Under the pieces are notes generated by a model. The model searched no databases. It was not told the DNA's origin and saw nothing but the letters and a program-made list of their open reading frames with translations. Below, in pieces: positions 54,463 through 64,000 of a DNA stretch of 64,000 nucleotides. The stretch covers positions 1,240,001 to 1,304,000 of the forward strand of contig CAVRGN010000003.1 of NCBI GenBank assembly GCA_963720725.1, given 5' to 3'. The position numbers were made by a program, and so were the translations under genes. Numbering within the stretch: the stretch's first letter is position 1; every line of letters begins with the position of its first letter. The DNA comes from Benzoatithermus sp963720725. Lineage in GTDB: Bacteria > Pseudomonadota > Alphaproteobacteria > Geminicoccales > Geminicoccaceae.

Positions 54463-55643
54463 GGCGGTGCTGCCCGGCAGGCTTCGGCGATCAGCGCGCA
54501 GCCCTCCGCGAGCTCGTCCTCGGTGACCGTCAGCGGCGGCAGCAGGCGCACCACTTCGTCGGCTGCCGGCACGGTCACCAGGCCCAGGCCCTGCAGCGCC
54601 TTGATGAAGCCCGCACTGTCCCTGTGCAGGCGCAGGCCCACGAGCAGGCCCCGGCCGCGCACCTCGGCGATCACCTGCGGATGCTCGGCAGCCAGCGTAT
54701 CCAGGCGCTCGCGCAGGAACCGGCCGCGCTCGGCCACCCGGGCGAGGAAGCCTTGCTCCAGCATGACGTCGAGCACCGCGTTGGCGACGGCACAGCCGAG
54801 CGGATTGCCGCCGAAGGTCGAGCCGTGGGTGCCGGCGACCATCCCCGACGCGGCGCGCGCGGTGGCGATGCAGGCGCCGATCGGGAAGCCCCCGCCCAGG
54901 CCCTTGGCGATGGCGGCGATGTCGGGACGCACGCGCGCCTGCTCGCAGGCGAGCAGGGTGCCGGTACGACCCATGCCGGCCTGGATCTCGTCGAACACCA
55001 GGAGCAGGCCGTGCTCGTCGCACAGGCTCCGCAGGCCCTGCAGGCATTGCGGCGGCACCGGGCGGATGCCGCCCTCGCCCTGGATCGGCTCGATCATGAT
55101 CGCGGCGGTCTCGGGACCGATCGCGGCATGGAGCGCCTCGTGGTCGCCGAAGGGCAGTATGTCGAAGCCCGGCAGCAGCGGATCGAAGCCCTCCACCAGC
55201 TTCTTGCCGCCGGCGGCCGAGATGCCGGCCATGGTCCGCCCGTGGAAGGACCCCTCGAAGGTGACGATGCGGTGTCGCTCGGGCGTGCCCAGGGCGTAGA
55301 AGTGGCGGCGGACCATCTTGATCGCCGCCTCGATCGCCTCTGCACCGGAATTGCACACGAACACGGTGTCCGCGAACGTGTGCGCCACCAGCCGGTCGGC
55401 CAGGCGCTCCAGCTCCGGAATCCGCCACAGGTTGGAGACGTGCCAGAGCTTTGCCGCCTGCTCGGCGACCGTGGCCACCAGATGCGGATGGGCATGGCCC
55501 AGCCCGGTGACGGCGATGCCCGAGCCGAAGTCGAGCATGCGTCGGCCGTCCGTGGTGTAGAGCCAGGACCCGTCGCCACGCGCGAAGGCGATGTCGTAGC
55601 GCCGGTAGACGGGCAGCAGCGAGGGGACGGCCTGGTTGTCCAT
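54459..55643 (-). CDS. argD: Acetylornithine/succinyldiaminopimelate aminotransferase
   Basis: PLP-dependent class III aminotransferase for arginine (and lysine) synthesis, 394 residues. Landmarks are VFVCNSGAEAIEAAIKMVRR, TFEGSFHGRTMAGISA, FDEIQAGMGRTGTLLACEQ with the PLP Asp, AIAKGLGGGFPIGACIAT with the Schiff-base Lys, and GTHGSTFGGNPLGCAVANAV. It is first of the argD-argF-hslO-lipoprotein unit; the 145-base gap upstream, before the tamB stop, should hold its promoter, but none is clear. Confidence 0.97.
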   Translation of the reverse strand: MDNQAVPSLLPVYRRYDIAFARGDGSWLYTTDGRRMLDFGSGIAVTGLGHAHPHLVATVAEQAAKLWHVSNLWRIPELERLADRLVAHTFADTVFVCNSGAEAIEAAIKMVRRHFYALGTPERHRIVTFEGSFHGRTMAGISAAGGKKLVEGFDPLLPGFDILPFGDHEALHAAIGPETAAIMIEPIQGEGGIRPVPPQCLQGLRSLCDEHGLLLVFDEIQAGMGRTGTLLACEQARVRPDIAAIAKGLGGGFPIGACIATARAASGMVAGTHGSTFGGNPLGCAVANAVLDVMLEQGFLARVAERGRFLRERLDTLAAEHPQVIAEVRGRGLLVGLRLHRDSAGFIKALQGLGLVTVPAADEVVRLLPPLTVTEDELAEGCALIAEACRAAPP

Positions 55644-55788
55644 GGATCGGGTCCGTTCGCGAGGAAGCGGGGCGTGTGCCGCAACCGCCCCGGCCTGTCA
55701 ACGAGGGCGGCCACCCGGGTGAGCGTATCGCCTCCGTGGGCGACGGGGTAGGCGCAAACGCCGCGAGTGGCGACCGACGGGGCTCCGG

Positions 55789-58700
55789 TCAATAGTCGTA
55801 GCGCCACTGCAGGCCGACCCCGGTCTGCGACTGGTCGTCGACCGTGCTGCCGACCGACAGGTTGGGAGTCAGGTCGACCTGGACGCGGGCCTTGCTGCCG
55901 CCGTTGGTGACGCCCTGCTCGACCTCGAGATAGACCTTGTCGGTCACGTACTTGCCGACCCGGGCCGAGGTCTGTTGCTCGGTCTCGCCACTGTCGCTGG
56001 TGGTCTCGGTGCTCTGCAGGTCGAGCGTGTCGACGCCGACCGCGCGGCGGAACTTGGCCAGCGCGCTGCTCAAGGTCCCCGTACCCTGCAGCTCCTGCAC
56101 GGCCGCGGCCAGGCGCAGGCCCTGCATGGGGGTGATCCGCGCCGCCGAGGTGCCGAACAGCAGCCGGGCCAGGATCTCGTCCTGGGGCAGGGTGGGCTCG
56201 CTGGTCAGCTTGATCTTGGGATCGGCGGCGGGGCCCTGCAGCGCCAGGGTGACCGCGACCTCGACCGTCGTCGCGGTCGCGGCGAGGTCGATCATCGGAA
56301 TGGGCGGCTGGCTGCCGACGAAATCGAGAGCACCCCGGTCGATGGTGAAGCGCCGGTCGAGCAGGTCGAAGGAGCCGCGCCGAACGTCGAGCTCGCCCTC
56401 GATCACGGGTGCTTCGAGATCGCCGGTGACGTGGAGCTTGCCGCCCCACTCCGAGTCCAGCCCGCGGCCGCGCACGAACAGGCGGGCGGGGATGTCGACG
56501 GTGATGTCGAACGTCGCCGCGAACGGGGTCGCGGCCGTCGGTGCCGGGGGTGCGGCCGGTTGGCCGCCGGCGCGATTGACCTCGGTGACGGAGATCACCG
56601 GCACCGACGGACCGGTACCGTCGGGGATCTGGAAATCGGCCCGGCCGATGGTGAGGTCGCCCCGCACCCGGGCGCCTTCGAGGTTCCCCGCGGCGCCGAG
56701 CGATCCCGACAGGACGACGACGCCCAAAGTGTTGTCGAGCACGCGCGCCTGGTTCGCGTCGAGGCTGAGGTCGTAGCCGAGGCCGCCGCCGGCCAGCAGG
56801 CGCAGCACGCCGTCGCCCTTGATCGTGCCGCCGGTCGGGTCGGTGGCGGACAGCTGCTCGATGGTGAGCCGGTCGCCGGCGGCGCGGGCCTCGAGCGTGA
56901 CCTCGCGCAGGATCACGCCGCTGGCGACGTTCTGGACGGTGCCGCCGGCGAGGTCGAGCGTGCCGGCGAGCCCCGGCTGCTGAAGGGTGCCGGCCAGGTT
57001 CAGCGCCACCTGCAAGGTCCCGGAAAGCTGGGTGCCGTCCAGGGCCACGAATTGCGCCACCCTGGTCAGATCGACCGGCCCGGCGATCCGGCCGTCGAGG
57101 GCTGCCGTGTCGCGCAGGCCGAAGGCGGGCGGATCGAGGCTGAACTGGGCCGGCAGGACCGCACGCGCCGTCAGCGGCGCGTCGCCCAGCCCCGACAGCG
57201 ACAGATCCGCCGCGAGCGTGCCGCCGCGCAGGCTGCCGGTGAGCTTGCCGTCCACACGGACCTTGGCCGCGGGGTCGAGCGCCACCTTGGCGACGCTGGC
57301 ATCCAGTGCCACCTCGGGGGCGGCACGGGTCCCGGCCAGGGTGACCTTGGCCTGGGCGGTGCCGGCGAGCTGGAGGTGCGCCGAACCGCTCGAGATCCGC
57401 GAGCGCCAGCGACGCCAGGCTCAACTCGCCCGCGACCCGGGTCGATCCGAGCTGGAGCCGGCCCCGGATCTCCCCCGGGCCGAGATCCAGGGCCAGCCGG
57501 TCGACCTCGATCGCCTGGCCCTCGATCGTGACGGTGAGCGGTTGCACCAGCCTCACCGGCTCCCCTGCCACCGTGCCCGTCAGCTTCGTGGCACGGATCG
57601 TCTTGCGCTGGCCCATGACGTCGAGCGCTGCGGCTGCGGCCAAGTCGAACGCCTTGCCGGCCTGGTCGCCCGCCACCGTCGCGGTGAGGTCGATGGCGGA
57701 CAGCCGGCCCCCGACGTCCAAGCTGGCGTTGGCGACCTTCGTCTCGCCGGTGACGAAGTCTCGCGCGCGCAGGCTGCCGTCGAGGCCAGCGTCGGCCAGG
57801 GCGTCGCGGACCGTGAGCGCCAGCGAGGCGCTGCGCAGGCTGCCGAATTCGCCCCGCAGGTCGCTGCCGTCCAGCCTGACGGTGGCGTCCTGGCGGTTCT
57901 GCGGGGTGGTCAGCTGCAGGTCGAGCCGGGCGCTGCCGCCGATGGCCTGCCCGGTCCAGGCCTGGAGCGCCGAGAGGTCGCGCACCTCGCCCGCGAGCTG
58001 GCCGCGGACGGCGGGACCGGAAAGCGCCACCTCGGCGGCGCCCGCGAGCCGGGTCGCCGGGGCGGTCAGCGTCACGTCGGTGAGCTTGAGCAGGTCCCCC
58101 GCGAGCGCGAAGGTCGTGGCCAGCGCCACTTCCTGCCGGTCGCGCGCGGCGGTGAGCGTGACCGAGCCGCCGGGTGCGTCCAGCGGTCCCTTGACCTCGC
58201 CCGCGAGGATCACCCGGTCGAGGCGCTCGCCCGCCACCGCCAGCGGCTCGACCGCGCCGTTCAGCTTGACCGTGGGCACGTCCGCCGTCCCGCCCAGATC
58301 GACGTCGAGCCGCGCGGCGCCGGCGATGGGCTGCCCGACCACCGGCTCGAGCCGCGCGAGTTCGGGCACGGCCAGGCTCACTCCGCCGCCGAGCGAGCCG
58401 TCGGCGAGGTCGAACCGCGGATCTCCCTCCAGACGAAAGCCGGCACCGGCCAGCGCCAGGCTCTCCACGGCAGCCGAGCGCCCGGGCTCGATCACCGCCT
58501 TGGCCGCCAGGGTCGGCGCCGCGCCGACCAGCTCCTGCGCCCCGGGCGGCAGGCCGGCGAGACCGCGCGCCCGGCCGGCGAGATCGACCGCGATCCGCAG
58601 GGCGTTCGCGGCGATGGTGACGTCGGCGCCGAGTTCGACCGAGCCGGCGAGCGGCAGCCCGCCGTCCAAGGCCAGCATCACGCCCTTGAGCTCCGGTACC

Positions 58701-60169
58701 CGCAGGTCGACCCGGGCGGTGCCGGCGAGCCGATCGCGGTCGATGCGCGCATGAGCGGTCGCCTCGCCCAGCGACGTGCGCAAGGCCAGCTCGCGGATCA
58801 CCGCCTCGCCTTGCGCCGGCAGGGCGCCGTCGAGCGCCAGTTCGAGCCGGCCGTCGGCCAGTGGCTTTCCACCCAGGGCGATGCCATCGGCGGTGGCGCT
58901 GCCGGTGGCGCTCAGGCCCACCGGGCCCTCGCCGAGGGGCGCGTCGACGGTCAGGCCGACATGGGCGGCGAGGCGGTCCAGCGCCAGCTCGGCCGCGCGC
59001 AGGTCGGTGCCGGTGAGGGCAAGGTCGATCTCGGGCTGGCGCGCGGCGCCTTTGGCGGTCAATTCCAGCGCCGCCGCGCCTGCGAGCGGCGTGCCGGCCA
59101 GGTTCGACAGGGGGGCGAGGGCGGGCACGCGCAGCGTCGCGGTGCCGGCGACCGTGTCGGCGGCGAGATCCGCGCTGCCCGAGCCTTGCAGCGAGATGCC
59201 GTCGGTCCGCAGCTCCAGCGCCTCCAGGGCGAACCGCCGCGGACCGGTCTCCCCCGCCCGCAATGCCAGCTCGGCGCGGCTCCCGACCAGCGCGGCGATG
59301 TCCGCGGGCAGGGCGCCGGGGGCCGCGTCCAGCGTGCCCGACAGCCCGAGATGCTTGCGCTCGCCATAGGCGAGGTCGATTGCGAGCGCGAGCGTGGCCA
59401 GCCGCTCGGCGTTCACGGCGAGCTTGCCGTGCCAGTCGGAGAGGGGGCCGTCGCCCTGCAGCGACAGCACGAGATCGCCGGCTTCGGGCCGGCCGGTGGC
59501 GGCGGCGAGCAGGCCTCCGGTCTCGCTGCCCTCCAGGTCGACGCCGAGCGTGCCAGCACCCGGATCGAGACTGGCGGCAAGGTCGAGCGTTGCGGTGGGC
59601 TCGTCGGTGCGGTGCAGCGCCAGCCGCGCCTCGGCCCGCCCGCTGGCCGCGGCGGTGCTCGCCGAACCTTCCAGTGCGAAGGTCGCCGGCTGCCCGAGGA
59701 CCGGGGCGCCGAGCTCCAGCCGGTCGACATGCAGGCGCGCGATATCCACGTGGGGCAGGGCCGTGGGCAGCTTCGGCAGTTCCGGCAGGGTGAACGGCTG
59801 GACGGGCTCCGGTTCCTGGGGGCCCACCGGCAGGCGCTCCAGTGCCACCCGGTCGGCCCCGAGCGTCTCGATCGCGACCTCGCCGTGCAGCAGGGCGGCC
59901 GGCCGGAGGCGGAAGCGCGCGTCGTCGACCTCCAGCCAGACGCCCTCGGCATCCCGCAGGCGCAAGGTCGCCAGCCTGATGTCGAACGGCAGGAAGCCGC
60001 TGAGACCCTCGACTTCGGCGGGCTGGCCGGGGGCACCCAGCTGGCCGGCCAGGAGGGCCGCGATCCGATCCTGGGCCCACCGCGTCTGGGCGAGTCCGAA
60101 CAGGCCGCCGGCCAGCACGAGCAGGAACAGGAGCAGGCATGCGAGCGCGATGCCGATCCTACGCAGCAT
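55789..60169 (-). CDS. tamB: TamB/YtfN-type translocation and assembly protein (frame broken by one extra base)
   Basis: Very long AsmA-like, beta-helical periplasmic protein that spans the envelope with TamA and takes part in autotransporter assembly and lipid transport. It begins with a membrane anchor (RRIGIALACLLLFLLVLAGG), then over a thousand residues of short beta repeats. The end is the DUF490 domain with PTLPQDEILARLLFGTSAA and AVQELQGTGTLSSALAKFRR, finishing WRYDY. The literal frame breaks near 57395; removing one base (CC at 57397-57398) gives SLALAISSGSAHLQLAG and 1459 residues. It follows tamA after 74 bases. Confidence 0.92.
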
Positions 60170-60243
60170 AGGCGTCGGCCCTGCACAGCGGGTTCGCCAG
60201 ATTCAATCACCACCTCGGGGTGACCGCCCGGACCGGCGGTCGT

Positions 60244-62124
60244 TCAGAAGGACTGTCCGATACTGAAATAGAGCTGATAGGCCGAATCGACACCCTTGCG
60301 CGGGTTCAAGGGAAAGCCGATGTCGAACCGGATCGGCCCCACCGGCGTGAAGTAGCGAAAGCTCGGGCCGGCCCCGAACAGGACGCGCTCCTGGAAGCTG
60401 GGGAACACGGTCGTGTCGACCGTGCCCGCGTCGAGGAAGACGGCCAGGCCGACATTGTTCGCGAAACGGGTGCGCAACTCGATGCTGCCCTCGACCACCG
60501 AGCGCCCGCCCAAGGGCTTGTCGTCGTCGTCGAGCGGCCCGGCGAGATCGAAGCCGATGCCACGGATCGAGCCGCCGCCGCCGGCATAGAAGCGCTCGTC
60601 GGCCGGCACGTCGTCGCGGCTGACGCCGCCCAGGGCGCCGACCGAGCCGCGCAGCGCCAGGACCAGCTGCGGGTCCTCGATGAGCCCGATGTAGCGGGTG
60701 TGGGTGAGCCGGCCGCGCAGGAACCGGCGGTCGGTGCCCAGCAGGTCGACGAAGGGCGTGGCCGTCAGGAGCACGGTGCCGCCGCTGGTCGGGCTGAAGC
60801 GGTCGTCGGCGAAATCCCAGTCGATCTTGCCCGGAAACGAGAGCAGGGCGTATTCCTGCTCGGGCTCGTTCAGGTCCTCGATCCGGGCGTAGCGCAGCGC
60901 CGTGCCGAGCGAGACCGTGAGCCGGTTGGTGATCTCCCGCTCGACGCCGACGCCCGCCCCGGCGGAATCCGAATCGTACGCGTCCAGCCGCTCGCGACTC
61001 AGCGAGGCGTCGATGATCAGGCTCTGGCGTGGCCGCAGGAAGTCGGGCTTGCGCAGGCTCGCGGTCAGCGACTGCTGCTGCTCCGAACCGGCGATCTCGG
61101 CGCGCAGGCGCTCGCCGGCGCCGAAGATGTTGCGGTGCTCCCAGAACAGGCGGGCGCCCGGCCCGACCTCGGTTTCGTAGTTGAGCTCGGCGCCGATGGT
61201 GCGCGGGGGGCGCTGGGTCAGGTCGTAGGCGAGGTCGAGGCGCTGATCGGGCGTGAGCTCCTCGGCCGGGCGGGGAACGATGGTCGAGAACAGGTTGGTG
61301 TCGAACAGATTGTTCTGGCCTTCCGAAACCAGCGCCGGGTCGTAGGCTTGGCCCGGTTCGATCGGCACGCGGGCGCGCAGGAAATCGTTGTCGATGCCGT
61401 CGCCGCCGGTGAAGCTCACCAGTCCGAACTCGGCACGGCGGCCCGGGTTCAGCCGCAGCGTCACGTCCATCCGATGGGTCGCGTGGTCGACCACGGCTTC
61501 CCGGTCGCCCAGGATCGCCAGGGGAAAGCCGGACTTGCGCACGTCCGACAAAAGCTTCTGCTCGGCGTCGAGCACCGCCTGCGTCAGCGCCGGATCGCCC
61601 TCGATCAGGCCGAGATCCTCGAGCTTCGGCACCTTGTAGTCGTCGGGATTGTCGGGAACGGCGACGGACAGGGCGCCGAAGCTGTAGCGCTGGCCCGGCG
61701 CCACCTCGAAGCGCAGCACGGCTTCGGGCCGCGTGGCGAGGCGCTCGATCCCGGCCAGCACGCCCTCGGGCTGCGCTTGGTCCGCGTCGAGGATCTGAAA
61801 GCCGACCGATCCGTCGAAATAGCCCTGGGCGCGCAGCGATTGCTCGAGTGTCCTCTGGTTGGCTTCGGCGCGCTGCCGGATGGCGAGCCTGCTGGTGGCG
61901 GGCGGCGCGCTCGCCGCGGAGCTGTTCACGATCTCCCGGAGGCGCGAGGCGAGCTCGTCCGGCAGATCGCCCGCGACCTCGACGGCATAGGGGATCGGCG
62001 GCTGGGGGGACGGCAGCCCGGCCTCGTCGTCGCCGAGCTGCCCCGACTTGCCCCCGTCGTCGCCGCACGCGGACAACAGCGCCGCCGCGGCCAGGGCGAC
62101 GACGAACCTGAGCGGGAACCGCAT
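60244..62124 (-). CDS. tamA: TamA-like Omp85-family outer-membrane protein with lipobox
   Basis: Sixteen-stranded Omp85 barrel with N-terminal POTRA domains, partner of TamB. The 626-residue protein has POTRA-type segments (QSLRAQGYFDGSVGFQI; RLNPGRRAEFGLVSFTGGDG), then the barrel with SPTSGGTVLLTATPF and FYAGGGGSIRGIGFDLAGPL, the Omp85 lid loop RGxG/F. It ends in an aromatic residue (SIGQSF). Unusually, the signal peptide ends LLSACGDD with a good lipobox and Cys20, followed by a Gly/Asp/Pro linker, predicting N-terminal lipidation. Its ATG shares one base with the upstream channel gene's stop. Confidence 0.93.
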   Translation of the reverse strand: MRFPLRFVVALAAAALLSACGDDGGKSGQLGDDEAGLPSPQPPIPYAVEVAGDLPDELASRLREIVNSSAASAPPATSRLAIRQRAEANQRTLEQSLRAQGYFDGSVGFQILDADQAQPEGVLAGIERLATRPEAVLRFEVAPGQRYSFGALSVAVPDNPDDYKVPKLEDLGLIEGDPALTQAVLDAEQKLLSDVRKSGFPLAILGDREAVVDHATHRMDVTLRLNPGRRAEFGLVSFTGGDGIDNDFLRARVPIEPGQAYDPALVSEGQNNLFDTNLFSTIVPRPAEELTPDQRLDLAYDLTQRPPRTIGAELNYETEVGPGARLFWEHRNIFGAGERLRAEIAGSEQQQSLTASLRKPDFLRPRQSLIIDASLSRERLDAYDSDSAGAGVGVEREITNRLTVSLGTALRYARIEDLNEPEQEYALLSFPGKIDWDFADDRFSPTSGGTVLLTATPFVDLLGTDRRFLRGRLTHTRYIGLIEDPQLVLALRGSVGALGGVSRDDVPADERFYAGGGGSIRGIGFDLAGPLDDDDKPLGGRSVVEGSIELRTRFANNVGLAVFLDAGTVDTTVFPSFQERVLFGAGPSFRYFTPVGPIRFDIGFPLNPRKGVDSAYQLYFSIGQSF

Positions 62125-64000
62125 CAGGTCTCCCCGATCGCCTGGCGGAGCGGCTCGGGCGGCGATCCGGCCTGATCTCCCTGGCCGCCGTCGAACACCA
62201 CCTTCTGCTGCGGCACGGGTAGCTCGATGCCGAGCTGGTCGAAGCGGCGTTTGACCCGCCGGTTGAACTCACGTCCGACCTTCCATTGCTCGCCGGCGCG
62301 CACCTTGCTGCGCACCTTGACGATGACGCCGGAATCGCGGAACGCGTCGACGCCGGCGATGTCGAGCGGCTCGAGCATCAGGCGGCGGTAGGGCCACTCG
62401 CGCCGGAGCTGGCTGTCGATCTCGCGCAGCACCTCGATGACCCGATCCATGTCCTCCTTGTAGGCGACCAGCAGGTCCAGGACGTAGAAGGAGAAGTCCT
62501 TGGTCATGTTGGTGACCACGTCGATCGAGCTGTAGGGGATCGTATGGACGTCGCCATTGTACGCGCGCAGCGTGATCGTGCGCATCGAGATCGCCTCCAC
62601 CACCCCCGCCTTGCCGCCGAGATCGACCACGTCCCCCACCCGCACCGTGTCGCCGACCAGAATGAACAGGCCGGTGATCAGATCCTTGACCAGCGTCTGC
62701 GCGCCGAAGCCGATCGCCAGGCCGACCACGCCGGCACCGGCGAGGAGCGCGTTGGCGTTGACTCCGAGCTCGGAGAGCACCTCGATGATGCCGATAGCAA
62801 CGAGCATGGTCACCGAAAGGTTGCGGGCCATGCTGGCCAAGGTGCGGGTGCGGTTCGAGTAGATCAGGTTGCCGTTGGCGTCGGTGGCACCGATGTAACG
62901 CGTGGCGCCGCGCTGGATCAGCCGGGCCACGACGATCACGACGACCGCGATCAGCGCTATCCGTAGCAGGGTCGCCAGCGTGGCGCGGCCGACGTCGCCT
63001 TCGATCCAGCCCAGGACGTCGACGCCCCAGGCCTGCGCGATTGCCAGCATGGCCACCACCAGCACCGCCACCCGCGCGGTGGTGATCGCGGCCACCTGTC
63101 GGGCCGGCAGCGGCTCGGGCTCGGCCTGGGGGTCCTGGCTGCCCGGCTCCTCGTGCGCGGCGTCGCCGACGAGCGTCCAGTCGAGCCAGACATTGATCGC
63201 CCGGGCCGCGATCAGCACCAGGAGCGTGACCAGGAGACCACGGGTCAGGAACTGCGCGCCATCGGCCGAGCCCAGCGCCCAGACCAGATAGACCAGCGCC
63301 ACCCACGCGGCCAGGATGTGGTGGCCGACCAGGGAGAAGGCGCGCCACGGCAGATAACGCGCCGGGCCGGCACCCAGGCTGGCACCCCACCGCTCGATGG
63401 CGGCACCGAGATAGGCGCGCAGGCGGTAGATCGCCCAGATCGCGACCGCGGCCACGACCAGGAACAGGGTGTGCTGCAGGAAGGCGTGCACGGTCCAGGG
63501 CAGCCCCAGCCGCCGCGCCGCCTCCAGGCCGCAATAGCCGTAGAAGGCGAGACCCAGGAGGGTGCCGACCCACCGCTCGGCCTCGCGGGCAGCCGCGTCG
63601 TTCATCTTGGCCAGGCGCCGCCTCGCATTTTCCGGCGCCAGATAGGCCTTGCTGAGCGCGGTGACACCGCGCACCCAGGCGATCGCGGTCAGGATGTCGC
63701 CGGCCACGCGTTGGCCGAGGAGCGAGACCGCCGTGTAGCGGAGCACCACATAGGTTACGAGCAGGAAGGTCGCGAGCGCCACGAGATTGACGATCAGGTG
63801 CGCCAGCGAGGCCCTGAGGCGGACCTTGCGCTTGGCCGCGAGCGGCAGGTCGCCATGGCGGTCCCGCCAGCCGCGCAGCAGCAAGCGCACCGCGACGCTG
63901 GCCACGAAGCCGCCCAGGACGGCGGCGCCGATCTGGCTGCCGAGCGAGTACCACATTGAGCGGCTGATCGGCTCGGTGAGCTGGTTCCACAGCCAGCGGA
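62124..64000 (-). CDS. MscS-family mechanosensitive channel (5' end outside window)
   Basis: Inner-membrane channel that opens under membrane tension in hypo-osmotic shock. The frame stays open from the first ATG at 63956 to the window edge (RWLWNQLTEPISRS precedes that ATG), so the gene probably starts beyond 64000 and at least 624 residues are visible. About ten membrane segments precede the MscS pore and beta domain: LLAGAGVVGLAIGFGAQTLV, KDLITGLFILVGDTVRVGDV and MRTITLRAYNGDVHTIPYSS. It is larger than MscS, nearer the YnaI/YbiO class. It precedes tamA with a one-base overlap, so the three genes form an operon. Confidence 0.92.
   Translation of the reverse strand, partial: RWLWNQLTEPISRSMWYSLGSQIGAAVLGGFVASVAVRLLLRGWRDRHGDLPLAAKRKVRLRASLAHLIVNLVALATFLLVTYVVLRYTAVSLLGQRVAGDILTAIAWVRGVTALSKAYLAPENARRRLAKMNDAAAREAERWVGTLLGLAFYGYCGLEAARRLGLPWTVHAFLQHTLFLVVAAVAIWAIYRLRAYLGAAIERWGASLGAGPARYLPWRAFSLVGHHILAAWVALVYLVWALGSADGAQFLTRGLLVTLLVLIAARAINVWLDWTLVGDAAHEEPGSQDPQAEPEPLPARQVAAITTARVAVLVVAMLAIAQAWGVDVLGWIEGDVGRATLATLLRIALIAVVVIVVARLIQRGATRYIGATDANGNLIYSNRTRTLASMARNLSVTMLVAIGIIEVLSELGVNANALLAGAGVVGLAIGFGAQTLVKDLITGLFILVGDTVRVGDVVDLGGKAGVVEAISMRTITLRAYNGDVHTIPYSSIDVVTNMTKDFSFYVLDLLVAYKEDMDRVIEVLREIDSQLRREWPYRRLMLEPLDIAGVDAFRDSGVIVKVRSKVRAGEQWKVGREFNRRVKRRFDQLGIELPVPQQKVVFDGGQGDQAGSPPEPLRQAIGET

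Noticed and set aside
56987..60223. Very long open frames on the plus strand opposite tamB, including one over 1000 codons
   Set aside because: They are antisense to a gene with clear TamB features, contain no recognisable domain, and are low-complexity in Arg, Gln and Gly, as expected from the strong G+C codon bias of the real strand.

Overview
The window is very G+C-rich, densely packed chromosomal DNA from an alphaproteobacterium, most likely a Rhodospirillales-type organism (Geminicoccaceae-like is a guess). The evidence is the bamD-recN-ligA string, thrS-infC, a fused MrpAB-type antiporter operon, a PHA phasin, a TamA/TamB pair, a sigma-EcfG-type promoter (GGAAC-N17-CGTT) and an FNR/FixK-type box. 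Nearly all of it is housekeeping. I see no insertion sequence, prophage, CRISPR array, rRNA or tRNA, and no gene-free stretch over about 300 bases.

Layout. 1-6241: tail of an unknown gene, an orphan ParA ATPase, bamD, recN, ligA, a small membrane protein and a GNAT enzyme. 6511-10314: an OsmF/YehYXW-type osmoprotectant ABC importer. 10315-15624 (minus): thrS, infC, a LuxR-type regulator and a Xaa-Pro aminopeptidase. 15731-25111: a glycosyltransferase, an alpha/beta hydrolase with an MltF-type transglycosylase, a GST with an XRE-cupin regulator, B3/B4 and PaiB-type proteins, an SDR, queG and an MgtC/DUF4010 membrane protein. 25112-30170 (minus): ilvD, three GST-fold and acetyltransferase genes, and an orphan glcE. 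30174-36014 (minus): mnhA(B)CDEFG. 36125-44332: gamma-glutamyltransferase, a rutE remnant, a DUF442 phosphatase, a phasin, a glycerophosphodiesterase, htpX and maeB. 44380-48481: a sparse accessory stretch with a sigma-like/LytR_C-like hybrid membrane protein, a glucosaminidase lipoprotein, and SEC-C, DUF1328 and CBS-like small proteins under recognisable stress and oxygen promoters. 48486-55643: cytochrome b561, proA-nadD-rsfS-rlmH, a lipoprotein, and argD-argF-hslO. 55789-64000 (minus): a mechanosensitive channel, tamA and tamB, with the channel gene running off the right edge.

The most important property of the sequence itself is a series of single-base insertions. They interrupt otherwise intact frames at about 4601 (ligA), 17691 (hydrolase), 28732-28735 (glcE), 32856-32858 (mnhC/mnhD), 47384-47386 (CBS-like gene), 47783-47785 (unknown gene) and 57397-57398 (tamB). 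A possible single-base deletion lies near 46675 (SEC-C gene). Each repair restores a family-like protein. Errors in the sequence are likelier than pseudogenes, so affected proteins are described in repaired form and marked as such.

I found no convincing new multi-gene system. The best leads are the hybrid protein at 44380-45336, the small FNR-box gene at 47200-47464, a predicted lipoprotein form of TamA, and the divergent queG/DUF4010 pair whose start codons overlap.
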